NCBI GenBank assembly: GCA_964429805.1
Contig: CAYSDH010000007.1
Span: 28,637-92,636 of the forward strand
DNA: 64,000 bases
Reading direction: 5' to 3'
From: CAYSDH01 sp964429805
Lineage (GTDB): Bacteria > Bacteroidota > Bacteroidia > Flavobacteriales_D > JABDKJ01
Shown: in pieces, positions 27,001-35,059 of the stretch
Layout of the letters: every line of letters begins with the position of its first letter
How positions within the stretch are numbered: the stretch's first letter is position 1
Position numbers and translations under genes: made by a program
Notes under the pieces: generated by a model
The model's database searches: none
What the model was told of the DNA's origin: nothing
The model's input: only the letters and a program-made list of their open reading frames with translations

Positions 27001-27613
27001 TGAAAGTCACGGATTAGTATCGTTTAAAATACGCCCTAACCTCGGTATTCCTTTGCTGACTGAGATTAACAACACGGCCTCCATTTTCTTTGATAACAAT
27101 CCGCCCATCGTCACAAATACGACATGGAGCACCACATACGACTGCTCACTCTTTGAGGTTGACTTCACGGCCGATGGCGCGATTTTGACCGCTTCTGAAG
27201 GTGACCATTATCAGTGGTACTTAGATGGACAAGTTATCGCTGGCGCTAACGAGCAGCTCTATACTGCGCTAGAAACTGGTGACTACTCAGTTCAAGTAGA
27301 CAGTGACTTTCCTTGTTCTGGCGCAAGCGCCTCGACTTTTGTCATTATTACTTCTCTAAGCGAATTAGCTGAAGAGGGCATCTACCTCTTTCCTAATCCG
27401 ATGACCGAACAGGCCATTCTTCAACTTGACGGATTTGAAAGTGCTGTGCGCATCGAGATTTTTGACGTGCAGGGACGACTGATTCGCTCTGAACAAGAAA
27501 TTGGGTCAGACACCAAAGTGGTTATTCAACGTGAAGGTCTTTCTGCTGGGCAGTACATGCTCAAAGTAAGTGATGCCAGTAAAAATCGAAACCTAATTTT
27601 TGTTGTTGACTAA
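24080..27613 (+). CDS. Large secreted multidomain protein with T9SS type A sorting domain
   Basis: 1,177 residues with a signal peptide (LIRLAVLCSYLLCATLTYG). Residues 50-650 alternate two module types, each seen about three times: one around YSGNPNALDGM / YTGNPDAIDGMPY and one around WSSSGDGSF...NPEYVPG / WSTSGDGLF...EATYTAG, both beta-sandwich-like. Residues 655-760 form an SdrD_B-like or carboxypeptidase-regulatory-like fold (SGMVFHDADFNSIFNG ... VPVGEYTISV). Residues 790-1030 match the DUF11/DUF7619 region that often precedes sorting domains (CAYDPNDKQVFPIG, YLIRFQNTGNAPATDVRVID, NTASIFFDNNPPIVTN). An Ig-like stretch leads to the type A sorting domain (IYLFPNPMTEQAIL ... AGQYMLKVSD). No catalytic domain; probably structural or adhesive. 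Confidence 0.85.
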   Translation: MMKPLIRLAVLCSYLLCATLTYGHPYSSNVALSADLPEPIANLSVNPSLPLDSCAGPDNSITLCVNASAFDLLDLIDESVQGNGMWQDGSGSGSNMFEPSAAGIGTHTFFYDVDCGGGYIATSTITVTVTNPPSAGQDLLLNPCQEPGINLFLDLEAQLIGLGANSGGQFLYSGNPNALDGMLFLNGSTFNFGQSGIGLFEFLYIVDGNGCEEDTSVVGVGVVQTIFVNAGNDTESCGGQPVIINGSVSPDMVPFQWSSSGDGSFINGSSANPEYVPGTQDYLDGQVTISISSSAQVPPSCSASNTNDSMVLTIIDNPDAGPDTSITVCGLSANLMSYFAQPNGTFTGPNGFISVDGSVSAYQYGDNVFTYSVGSGQCIDQAQITVTFLPDGDAGNDYTLTSCTEPGTAISIDIGDLLNGNENGVLSYTGNPDAIDGMPYVDGTFFSTSVYGAYEFYYVVNTPTCGIDTSLVQFTLIPAPEVDIGPDIDICCGDTVFLDASVSAGYDSLLWSSLGDGVFLDNGDTISAYVPGAVDCASGQIYITLTALDYDLTCINPGTTDALFVDVIGFALAGNDAVICGDTSYVLGGWENPDGSISWSTSGDGLFSDPSDPEATYTAGTNDLNGGPVDLVLTSITSGCTNLTDTVTLEFFNANDPICQSDVSGMVFHDADFNSIFNGLDVGLAFQTVVLEPGGYVGITNDFGQFLFEEVPVGEYTISVNFNVLFPFNTTSATVDLTVGAENPDPVLFGLSEQMLEYGICIDLYPLGNGYPCDELSNHNICFRNMSNSTIDGVVEIEYDPLFQGFAEVTPIDSAYDNKIWMSFENLQPGIMYFYDVELHTPTVDYIGEFLTSTARIWGVNQNDTVAYGEQVLELEVTCAYDPNDKQVFPIGYSDSHYIESNTELEYLIRFQNTGNAPATDVRVIDTLSADLDISTFELVANSHSVFTSIDPNTRVVDFYFQDIMLPDSINNEPESHGLVSFKIRPNLGIPLLTEINNTASIFFDNNPPIVTNTTWSTTYDCSLFEVDFTADGAILTASEGDHYQWYLDGQVIAGANEQLYTALETGDYSVQVDSDFPCSGASASTFVIITSLSELAEEGIYLFPNPMTEQAILQLDGFESAVRIEIFDVQGRLIRSEQEIGSDTKVVIQREGLSAGQYMLKVSDASKNRNLIFVVD

Positions 27614-27633
27614 CCCTAAACCCACTGCACTTT

Positions 27634-28128
27634 ATGCGATACCTGATTATACTTCTACTGATGCTATTGAGCGTCAGTGAAGCATCTGCTCAAAACCAAA
27701 TTGACATTATACGTCCAGGCATATATGAGCAAAATGGACAACGTCTAAAACATCGAGACCTAAATATTAAGCTTGGCACAGGGCCCTCAAAGGGCTACTG
27801 GCTTCAGGCTAAAAACAACAAGGTAGGTTCTGACATATTTGGCGGAATAGGTGGTTTTGGACTGGGCTATGCTCTGAGCGGCTTGCTGTTTAAACCTACG
27901 AACCTTACTGAGGCGCAAGAATCATCGCGGAAGAAAACCAATCGGGCAATGCTGATTGGCGGAGGAGCGGGTGTGCTGCTGAGCATTCCTTTTACGGCTA
28001 ATTATAACAAGTATTCCAGCCTTGCTGTTACCGAGTATAATGGCACCACTCCGCTCAGTAGTCAGCACACGACTTCTTGTGTGTTTGGTTTTGGGCCTAG
28101 TGGAGCGCGATTGACTATACTCTTCTAG
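27634..28128 (+). CDS. Small exported protein with a glycine-rich membrane segment, unknown function
   Basis: 164 residues. The signal peptide MRYLIILLLMLLSVSEASAQ is followed by a short beta region, a Gly-rich hydrophobic stretch (FGGIGGFGLGYALSGLLF) and a second one (AMLIGGGAGVLLSIPF), as in small envelope proteins of this phylum. The C-terminus (FGFGPSGARLTILF) is beta-barrel-like. It starts 20 nt after the large cargo gene with no separate promoter seen, so it is probably in the same transcript. Confidence 0.7.
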   Translation: MRYLIILLLMLLSVSEASAQNQIDIIRPGIYEQNGQRLKHRDLNIKLGTGPSKGYWLQAKNNKVGSDIFGGIGGFGLGYALSGLLFKPTNLTEAQESSRKKTNRAMLIGGGAGVLLSIPFTANYNKYSSLAVTEYNGTTPLSSQHTTSCVFGFGPSGARLTILF

Positions 28129-28129
28129 G

Positions 28130-28200
28130 TGCGCGTTATTGCGCATCTAGCATTGAGAATAAAATGTGATTAGGTTCAGGGCAGTTTAGCTGAATTGTAG
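28130..28200. terminator. Possible hairpins between convergent genes
   Basis: TGCGC at 28130-28134 and GCGCA at 28141-28145 enclose a six-base loop. A second imperfect hairpin lies near 28180-28210 (GGGC...TAGCT / AGCTAGCCC). There is no T-run. This may end transcription of the upstream plus-strand gene or leuS. Confidence 0.3.
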
Positions 28201-28216
28201 AGCTAGCCCTTGCATC

Positions 28217-31105
28217 TTACAGCACCACGTTTACAATCTTCTTTGGCACCACAATCACTTTTTTAGGTGTCTTGCCTTCAAGGTACTTAGCGCTTGCTTC
28301 TGCTGCCAGCACTGCTTCTTCTATTTCTTTTGGTGTGGCCGTAATAGGAAACTCCATCTTGAATCGCATTTTACCATTAAACGACACCGGATAATTATGG
28401 GCATCATCTTCCAGCATGCTTGGGTCAAACACTGGCCAGTCAGCTTTTGTGACTGAACCTTCCATACCCAGCTTTTCCCACAGTTCTTCGGCAAGGTGCG
28501 GGGCATATGGTGACAACAACACAACCAAAGGCTCTAACACACTGCGGCTAGCGCACTTCTGCTGTCCTAATTCATTGACGCAAATCATTAGCCCAGAGAC
28601 TACGGTGTTAAATGAGAACCTCTCAATGTCTTCGGTGACTTTCTTTATGGTTTGATGAATAGTCTTGAGCGAAGCCTTTGACGGCTCATCACTTGACGGC
28701 TCGGCAAACAAACGAGACAGTTTTCTGAGGAAGTTATAGACTCCTGATATGCCGTTTGTGTCCCAAGGCTTGTGCTGTTCTATTGGCCCAAGGAACATCT
28801 CGTAGCAACGCAGCGTGTCGGCTCCGTATTCATCGCAAATAGTGGTGGGGTCAACCGTATTGTGATAGCGTTTTCCCATTTTTCCTTGCTCTGACTTGGT
28901 CAGAAGCCATGAGCTTTCGCCTCCACTTGAGCTAAACACTCCTTTCTGAAACACGCCTTGTCCACATTCAAAAATTGCATCTTCATATGCAGGCATCCAC
29001 TTAGAAAACTCCATTAAGCCGTCTTGTGTCAAGTATGAATCCGGATTTCCATATTCCTTCACAAGGTCTGTTCTGACGGCAATAGGAATAAAATTCTCAA
29101 GACCGTATTTCGAAGCCGTGTCACGACACATGAAGTGAGGTACGCCATCGGTCTTTTCTTTTTTCATCATCAGGTATTCTATAACTCCGCCTATCATCCC
29201 CTGATTAATCATCTTCTTAAAGGGCTCATCAAATCCTATCAAGCCATGGTCAAAGAGCACTTTGCACCAAAAGCGTGAGTAGAGCAGGTGTCCAGTAGCG
29301 TGCTCCGCACCACCCATGTAGAGGTCTACTTGACCCCAGTAGTCGCTTTTTTCTCTGGCGCAGAATTCTCCACTATTGTTTGGGTCCATGTATCGGAGGT
29401 AGTACCAACTACTCCCCGCCCAGCCAGGCATGGTGGTTTTGTCCATGGGGGCTCCATGAAAGACTTTCCAGTCTTCCTTTTTGGCACGCGCCAGAGGTGG
29501 CTCACCTTCTTCGGTAGGCAAGTATTTGTCTACAGACGGGAGTTCTATGACCTCATCATCTGTGAGGTAGGGCACATCATTTTTGAAGTACACTGGGAAT
29601 GGCTCTCCCCAATAGCGCTGTCTGCTAAACACCGCGTTTCGCAATCGAAAGTTTACTTTGCCTTGCCCCGCTCCTTTTTCTTCTAACTGGCTGATGGCAG
29701 CAGGAATGCCCTTTGACGCTGACATGCCATTTAGAAATGACGATGCTGTGAGCACGGCCGCTTTGTCACTACAGGCCTCTTCAGACGTATCGACTCCTTC
29801 AAAAATTGCTGGAATAGGCAATCCGAAATGCGTGGCAAAGGCATGGTCACGCTCATCACCTGCGGGCACTGCCATGACAGCCCCTGTGCCATAGCCGGCC
29901 AACACATAGTCAGCTATCCATATTGGAATAGGTTCATTGGTAAATGGGTGAAGTGCATATGCACCAGTATCTACTCCAGTAATGTCTTTCACATTGGCCT
30001 GACGATCACGTTCGCTTTTCAGAGAAGCCTCTTTCACATACTGAGCGACAGCTTCTTTTTGAGCATCTGAAGTGATCGATTGGACCAACGGATGTTCTGG
30101 TGCAAGGACCATAAAACTGACTCCGAAAATGGTATCTGGACGTGTTGTAAATACCTCAATTCCCTGGTCCGAATTTTCAATTTTAAACTCAACTGAGGCA
30201 CCTTCTGATCGTCCAATCCAGTTTCTTTGTTGATCCTTAATCGCATCTGTCCAGTCGATTTTTTCCAGGCCATTTAGCAGTCGATCTCCGTAGGCTGTAA
30301 TCCGCATTGACCATTGCATCATTTTCTTTTGAATCACAGGAAATCCACCTCGTTCTGAGAGGCCATCTTTGACCTCATCATTGGCCAATACAGTGCCTAA
30401 TTCTGGGCACCAATTGACCATGGTTTCTTTGAGATAAGTCAGTCTATAATTGAGCAAGATAACCTGCTGCTGTTCCTCGGTCATGGAGGTCCAATCGGTG
30501 GCTGTAAACTCCCCAGAGAAGTGCTCACCGAAGTGAAATGCGTACTTTTCAATTGGTAACTCTTTCCACCAATCTACTTCTATTGAGGCATTTACACCAT
30601 ATGTTCCGTTCTTTTCAAATCTTTCAATCAACGAATCGATGCTTTCTGCCTTATCGCTGTCCAAATTGTACCAAGAGTTGTAAATCAACTTGAAAATCCA
30701 CTGGGTCCATTGGTAATATTTCGGGTCAGAAGTACGCACCTCACGGTCCCAATCATAACAGAACCCAATGCGGTCTAATTGCTCTCTGTATCGGGCCACA
30801 TTTTGCGCTGTAGTGATGGCTGGATGTTGACCCGTTTGAATGGCATATTGCTCGGCCGGAAGACCGAAAGAATCATAGCCCATAGGGTGCAACACATTGA
30901 ACCCTTTGTGGGTCTTAAATCGTGCATAAATGTCAGAAGCGATATAGCCCAAAGGGTGACCCACATGAAGCCCTGCTCCTGAGGGATATGGGAACATGTC
31001 GAGCACGTAGTATTTTGGCTTTTCGTTTTCGGTGGTTCGATACGTTTTATCCGTTCGCCACTTTCCTTGCCACTTGTCTTCTATCGCTTTAAAATCGTAT
31101 TCCAT
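28217..31105 (-). CDS. leuS: Leucyl-tRNA synthetase
   Basis: Class I synthetase charging tRNA-Leu, 962 residues. The HIGH-type motif is in MFPYPSGAGLHVGHPLGY. The CP1 editing domain is present, with TTRPDTIFGVSFM and GTGAVMAVPAGDERDHAFA, so editing is expected. The second signature, normally KMSKS, reads KMGKR (in SEQGKMGKRYHNTVDP), followed by the usual YGADTLRCYEMFLGP. The C-terminal anticodon-binding and LeuRS tail domains are complete (ending KKVIVVPKKIVNVVL). It has its own promoter and is divergent from ftsX. Confidence 0.97.
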   Translation of the reverse strand: MEYDFKAIEDKWQGKWRTDKTYRTTENEKPKYYVLDMFPYPSGAGLHVGHPLGYIASDIYARFKTHKGFNVLHPMGYDSFGLPAEQYAIQTGQHPAITTAQNVARYREQLDRIGFCYDWDREVRTSDPKYYQWTQWIFKLIYNSWYNLDSDKAESIDSLIERFEKNGTYGVNASIEVDWWKELPIEKYAFHFGEHFSGEFTATDWTSMTEEQQQVILLNYRLTYLKETMVNWCPELGTVLANDEVKDGLSERGGFPVIQKKMMQWSMRITAYGDRLLNGLEKIDWTDAIKDQQRNWIGRSEGASVEFKIENSDQGIEVFTTRPDTIFGVSFMVLAPEHPLVQSITSDAQKEAVAQYVKEASLKSERDRQANVKDITGVDTGAYALHPFTNEPIPIWIADYVLAGYGTGAVMAVPAGDERDHAFATHFGLPIPAIFEGVDTSEEACSDKAAVLTASSFLNGMSASKGIPAAISQLEEKGAGQGKVNFRLRNAVFSRQRYWGEPFPVYFKNDVPYLTDDEVIELPSVDKYLPTEEGEPPLARAKKEDWKVFHGAPMDKTTMPGWAGSSWYYLRYMDPNNSGEFCAREKSDYWGQVDLYMGGAEHATGHLLYSRFWCKVLFDHGLIGFDEPFKKMINQGMIGGVIEYLMMKKEKTDGVPHFMCRDTASKYGLENFIPIAVRTDLVKEYGNPDSYLTQDGLMEFSKWMPAYEDAIFECGQGVFQKGVFSSSGGESSWLLTKSEQGKMGKRYHNTVDPTTICDEYGADTLRCYEMFLGPIEQHKPWDTNGISGVYNFLRKLSRLFAEPSSDEPSKASLKTIHQTIKKVTEDIERFSFNTVVSGLMICVNELGQQKCASRSVLEPLVVLLSPYAPHLAEELWEKLGMEGSVTKADWPVFDPSMLEDDAHNYPVSFNGKMRFKMEFPITATPKEIEEAVLAAEASAKYLEGKTPKKVIVVPKKIVNVVL

Positions 31106-31129
31106 TTTTTCTCAAATCCTTAAGGCCAG

Positions 31130-31137
31130 CGAAGGTA
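31130..31137 (-). promoter_or_regulatory. -7 box of leuS
   Basis: TACCTTCG on the minus strand, 24 nt before the leuS ATG. The same octamer precedes cvpA and the first gene of the window. Confidence 0.5.
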
Positions 31138-31220
31138 AATAATCAAAAGAGGACATTCATCCACAACCGAACGTTAAGCATACTTCACATCCATTGACGT
31201 TTGCTCACACTTCTAATCTG

Positions 31221-31228
31221 TACTTTCG
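31221..31228 (+). promoter_or_regulatory. -7 box of the ftsX row, predicted leaderless
   Basis: TACTTTCG, with TTTG at 31200-31203 upstream (17-nt spacer) and only five bases to the ATG at 31234. Confidence 0.6.
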
Positions 31229-31233
31229 TTTCA

Positions 31234-32112
31234 ATGTCAAAACCGGGAAGTAACATCGCGCGAAGAAGGCGCAAAGGTTCGTATCTCACCACCATCATTG
31301 GTATCTCTATGGTGCTCACTTTGCTTGGTGCTCTGGGTTTTACCTTGCTCAACGCCAAAACCCTTGACACCTACATCAGGGAGAAAATAGAGTTGAGGGT
31401 GTTTATCAAAGATTCTGCGAAAGAGGTGGACATCTCCAAGCTTCAAAAGTCTATCGACTCTGCGCCTAGCACACACATCACTGAGTTTGTGTCAAAAGAG
31501 CAGGCGGCAAAGATTCAAATTGACCAGAATGGTCAAAACTTCATGGAGTTTTTAGATGGCTACAATCCACTGCCGGCAACTATCGTACTGCGCCTAAAGG
31601 CCGACTACATGAGTCCAGACAGTGTGGCGTGGATCAGTCAAGAACTTGAAGAGGTGCCTATAGTCAGAGAGGTGGCCTCGCCACCTGACCTTATCGAGGC
31701 GGTGCATGGCAACATGAACAAGCTGGGCTTTATACTGCTGGGAATCAGTCTATTTCTGCTGCTCATCGCGTTTATGATGATTAATAACACCATACGTCTC
31801 GCCATGTACTCCAAGCGCTTCTTAATACGAAGCATGCAGCTAGTCGGGGCGACTAGAGGCTTTATACAGCGGCCTTTTTTATGGCAGGGAATCATTCAGG
31901 GCCTTGTAAGCGGCATCATTGCCATGGGCGCCATTTTGGGACTGGTTTATTTCTTAAAAGATTATGTTCCGGAGGGTATAGATCTGATGAACACCGCATT
32001 GCTTCTCAAGTTATTTGGAGCAACAGTGCTCACAGGTATATTAATCGCCTTCTTTTCTACTATGTTTGCAGTGAATAAGTACATTGGCATGGAGCTAGAT
32101 GAACTGTATTAA
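31234..32112 (+). CDS. ftsX: Cell-division protein FtsX
   Basis: Inner-membrane permease of the FtsEX complex, which controls peptidoglycan hydrolases at the septum. 292 residues from ATG 31234; the open frame extends to 31201, but the promoter lies inside that extension. One N-terminal helix (TTIIGISMVLTLLGALGFTL) is followed by the ECD (ELRVFIKDSAKEVDISKLQ, FVSKEQAAKIQ, DGYNPLPATIVLRL) and three C-terminal helices with YSKRFLIRSMQLVGATRGFI, the cytoplasmic coupling region. FtsE is not adjacent, as is usual in Bacteroidota. First gene of a row with DUF3098, uppP, truB, queA and rlmN. Confidence 0.93.
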   Translation: MSKPGSNIARRRRKGSYLTTIIGISMVLTLLGALGFTLLNAKTLDTYIREKIELRVFIKDSAKEVDISKLQKSIDSAPSTHITEFVSKEQAAKIQIDQNGQNFMEFLDGYNPLPATIVLRLKADYMSPDSVAWISQELEEVPIVREVASPPDLIEAVHGNMNKLGFILLGISLFLLLIAFMMINNTIRLAMYSKRFLIRSMQLVGATRGFIQRPFLWQGIIQGLVSGIIAMGAILGLVYFLKDYVPEGIDLMNTALLLKLFGATVLTGILIAFFSTMFAVNKYIGMELDELY

Positions 32113-32120
32113 AAAATCCA

Positions 32121-32378
32121 ATGAAAGAATTTGACGACATCGTTGAGGCCAGCACTGAAGAGACTTTCAGTCAAGGGAAGAACAATTACCGCTTGATGAT
32201 TATTGGGCTAGTAATCGTTGCAATCGGATTCGCACTGATGGCCGGAGGACGGAGTGATGATCCAAATGTCTTCAACCCAGAGATTTTCAATACTCAGCGC
32301 ATTACAATCGCTCCACTGACTGTGCTCTTTGGGTACATGTTTATTATCTACGCCATTTTAGTTAAGCCAAAAGGCTGA
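32121..32378 (+). CDS. DUF3098 small membrane protein
   Basis: 85 residues with two helices (LMIIGLVIVAIGFALMAGG and IAPLTVLFGYMFIIYAILV) separated by DDPNVFNPEIFNTQRITIAP, the conserved core of DUF3098, a Bacteroidota-specific family. It starts eight bases after ftsX and precedes uppP, the arrangement I know from other Bacteroidota, hence a probable role in envelope biogenesis, unproven. Confidence 0.85.
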   Translation: MKEFDDIVEASTEETFSQGKNNYRLMIIGLVIVAIGFALMAGGRSDDPNVFNPEIFNTQRITIAPLTVLFGYMFIIYAILVKPKG

Positions 32379-32415
32379 CATCATCTCCCCCGCTCTTCTG
32401 AGCAATACTCGAATC

Positions 32416-33204
32416 ATGGGAATTCTAGAAGCAATTATACTCGGCATCATCCAAGGACTTACCGAGTTCCTGCCAGTAAGTAGTAGTGGACACATTGAGC
32501 TTGCCCAAGCATTGATGCCGGGCACACAAGTGGAGGAAGACATGCTCATGACTGTCGTGCTTCACGCGGCAACAGCGCTCAGCACCATTGTCATTTTCAG
32601 AAAAGACATCCTGGATATTCTCAAGGGTTTGTTTCAATTCAAGATGAACGAACAAACCTCGTTTAGTCTGAAGATTATTTTGTCTATGATTCCGGCTGCA
32701 TTTGTTGGCCTGGTGTGGGAAGACGCCATAGAAAATCTGTTTTCAAGCAACATCCTTTTGGTGGGTTGCATGCTTCTAGTCACTGGGCTACTCCTCTTCT
32801 TAGCAGACCGAGCGAAAAACACGGACAAAAACGTGGGCTTTGGGGCTGCGCTCATTGTGGGTATTGCACAAGCTATTGCCATTCTGCCTGGTATATCGCG
32901 CTCGGGGGCCACCATCTCCACATCAGTATTGCTCGGAGTGGATAGAACTCGTGCAGCACGATTTTCGTTTTTGATGGTCGTGCCACTGATACTAGGCAAA
33001 ATGGCCAAAGACATACTAGATGGCGCACTTACTGCACCTAATGTAGACGCAGTCTCCTTAAGTGCTGGTTTTATTGCCGCCTTTCTCACTGGACTGCTCG
33101 CCTGTACGTGGATGATCAAGCTCGTCAAGCGAAGTAAGCTGTCTTGGTTTGCTATCTATTGCTTTATTATTGGAGCTATCGCCATTACTTGGAGTCTCGC
33201 ATGA
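32416..33204 (+). CDS. uppP: Undecaprenyl-diphosphatase (BacA/UppP)
   Basis: Dephosphorylates undecaprenyl pyrophosphate at the membrane to recycle the lipid carrier for peptidoglycan and O-antigen; overexpression gives bacitracin resistance. 262 residues, polytopic. Both family signatures are intact: GLTEFLPVSSSGHIELAQ near the N-terminus, with the catalytic Glu and the SSSGH phosphate loop, and LPGISRSGATIS in the second half. Its stop overlaps the truB start. Confidence 0.96.
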   Translation: MGILEAIILGIIQGLTEFLPVSSSGHIELAQALMPGTQVEEDMLMTVVLHAATALSTIVIFRKDILDILKGLFQFKMNEQTSFSLKIILSMIPAAFVGLVWEDAIENLFSSNILLVGCMLLVTGLLLFLADRAKNTDKNVGFGAALIVGIAQAIAILPGISRSGATISTSVLLGVDRTRAARFSFLMVVPLILGKMAKDILDGALTAPNVDAVSLSAGFIAAFLTGLLACTWMIKLVKRSKLSWFAIYCFIIGAIAITWSLA

Positions 33205-33932
33205 TCATTGGCAAAGAGCACATTGGCTCGCTCAAAGAAGTTGACTTTGCAGCAGGCACGGCCATCTTAGTCAACAAACCTCTGAACTGGACCTCCTTTC
33301 ATGTGGTAAACAAGTTTCGCTGGGTCATACGCAGACACCTTGGTCTTAAGAAGTTTAAAATTGGTCATGCGGGCACCCTCGACCCGCTCGCCTCTGGACT
33401 ACTCATACTCTGCACAGGTGCTTGGACTAAGAGAATGACCGATTTTCAAGGTTTGGGCAAGCGATATACTGGAGAGATGACACTCGGTGCTACAAGACCC
33501 TCTTATGACATGGAGACGGAAATAGATCAGACCTTTCCGACCGAACATATTACGCCAGAACTCATCGAGTCTATTCGCGAAAACTTCATTGGCGAATTCA
33601 TGCAGATGCCTCCCATATTTTCTGCAAAACAGATAGGAGGGCAGCGGGCATATGACCTCGCCAGAGCTGGAAAAGAGGTAAAGGTTTTGCCAAATCCGGT
33701 GCATATTTCATCATTAACATTTGACGACAACAACCTGCCTGTGCTGGGCTTTGATGTGTCATGTGGTAAAGGCACCTACATCAGGTCCTTGGCTTATGAT
33801 GTGGGTAAAGCCTTAGAATCAGGGGCTTACCTGTCACTGCTATGCCGAGAGTCAATTGGTGAGCATCTATTAGAAAATGCCTTAGAGATTGCCCAATTCG
33901 AAGAGGAATTGCTTGGCTCTACTTCTTTGTAA
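33201..33932 (+). CDS. truB: tRNA pseudouridine-55 synthase
   Basis: Makes pseudouridine 55 in the T-loop of tRNAs. 243 residues from ATG 33201, which overlaps the uppP stop (ATGA). The frame is open further upstream inside uppP, but the family begins about here (ILVNKPLNWTSFHVVNKFR). The catalytic Asp61 is in KIGHAGTLDPLASGLLIL. Also present are KRYTGEMTLGATRPSYDMETE, MPPIFSAKQIGGQRAYDLAR and VSCGKGTYIRSLAYDVG. The C-terminal PUA domain is short, as in Bacteroidota. Confidence 0.96.
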   Translation: MIIGKEHIGSLKEVDFAAGTAILVNKPLNWTSFHVVNKFRWVIRRHLGLKKFKIGHAGTLDPLASGLLILCTGAWTKRMTDFQGLGKRYTGEMTLGATRPSYDMETEIDQTFPTEHITPELIESIRENFIGEFMQMPPIFSAKQIGGQRAYDLARAGKEVKVLPNPVHISSLTFDDNNLPVLGFDVSCGKGTYIRSLAYDVGKALESGAYLSLLCRESIGEHLLENALEIAQFEEELLGSTSL

Positions 33933-33956
33933 ATCCTTTGCGGAGTCGTACTTTCG
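33926..33956 (+). promoter_or_regulatory. Complete Bacteroidota promoter of queA
   Basis: TTTG at 33926-33929 and TACTTTCG at 33949-33956 with exactly 19 nt between, the cleanest -33/-7 pair in the window. The TTTG overlaps the end of truB. The queA ATG is 31 nt downstream. Confidence 0.7.
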
Positions 33957-33987
33957 CGGGCCGAATCCTTAAAATTCCACTGCTTCG

Positions 33988-35046
33988 ATGAAAATGAAAT
34001 TGTCACAGTTCAAGCTGAAGATGCCTAAGACGCGTATTGCGGATTATCCAGTTGAGAACAGAGACGAGTCGCGTCTCATGGTGTTGCACCGCGACACTGG
34101 AAAAATTGAGCACAAACAGTTCAAAGACATCCTTGACTACTTTGATGAAGGTGATGTCATGGTGATGAACAACACGAAAGTATTCCCTGCACGACTCTAC
34201 GGGAACAAAGAAAAAACTGGAGCCAAGATTGAGGTTTTCCTCCTGAGAGAGCTCAATCATGAGAGCCTTCTATGGGATGTACTTGTTGATCCAGCAAGAA
34301 AAATTCGTATCGGTAACAAGCTTTACTTCGGTGACGATGAAAATGAGTTGGTGGCTGAGGTGATAGACAACACCACTTCACGTGGGCGCACACTTCGCTT
34401 CTTGCATGATGGGCCTTATGAAGACTTCCGCACCCAGCTAGAAAGCATGGGCGAGATGCCGATTCCTAAGTACATCGGACGTCCAGCTGAAGAGCTTGAC
34501 ATAGACCGTTATCAAACGATCTACTCAAAGCATGAGGGCGCTGTTGCAGCACCGACTGCTGGTCTTCACTTTAGCCGTGAGTTGCTGAAGAAACTAGAGA
34601 TAAAAGGAATTGACTTTGCTGAATTGACACTACACGTAGGACTTGGAACTTTCCGTCCGGTAGAGGTAGAAGACATCACAAAGCATAAGATGGATTCTGA
34701 GCAAATCATCGTCCCAGCTGAAACTGCTGAGCGTGTGACTAAGGCAAAGAAGAGCAAGCAGAAGGTGTGTGTTGTAGGAACAACATCAATGCGTGCTGTT
34801 GAGTCATCAGTGAGCACAGAGGGCACTCTAAAGCCTTTTGATGGATGGACGAATAAGTTTATCTACCCTCCTTATGACTTTTCAATTGCTGACGCCATGA
34901 TTACGAACTTCCATATGCCAGAAAGCACATTGCTAATGATGGTGTGTGCCTTTGGTGGATATGATAAAGTGATGAAGGCGTATAAATCAGCACTTAAAGA
35001 AGGGTATCGCTTCTTGTCTTATGGAGACGCGATGCTTATCATCTGA
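33988..35046 (+). CDS. queA: S-adenosylmethionine:tRNA ribosyltransferase-isomerase
   Basis: Penultimate step of queuosine synthesis: transfers the ribosyl part of SAM to 7-aminomethyl-7-deazaguanine in tRNA. 352 residues. Family motifs: RIADYPVENRDESRLMVLHR, GDVMVMNNTKVFPARLYG, AAPTAGLHFSRELL, TLHVGLGTFRPVEVEDI, TTSMRAVESS and ITNFHMPESTLLMMVCAFGG. The start is ATG 33988; ATG 33994 is equally possible. It has its own promoter although it lies in the ftsX-rlmN row. Confidence 0.97.
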   Translation: MKMKLSQFKLKMPKTRIADYPVENRDESRLMVLHRDTGKIEHKQFKDILDYFDEGDVMVMNNTKVFPARLYGNKEKTGAKIEVFLLRELNHESLLWDVLVDPARKIRIGNKLYFGDDENELVAEVIDNTTSRGRTLRFLHDGPYEDFRTQLESMGEMPIPKYIGRPAEELDIDRYQTIYSKHEGAVAAPTAGLHFSRELLKKLEIKGIDFAELTLHVGLGTFRPVEVEDITKHKMDSEQIIVPAETAERVTKAKKSKQKVCVVGTTSMRAVESSVSTEGTLKPFDGWTNKFIYPPYDFSIADAMITNFHMPESTLLMMVCAFGGYDKVMKAYKSALKEGYRFLSYGDAMLII

Positions 35047-35059
35047 TTAGTCAAACTCG

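Noticed and set aside
29288..30070. Plus-strand frames over leuS
   Set aside because: They run opposite to a complete LeuRS gene and show no recognisable protein features.
32379..32415. Terminator or separate promoter between DUF3098 and uppP
   Set aside because: Neither hairpin nor TAnnTTTG element is visible; simple read-through is more likely.
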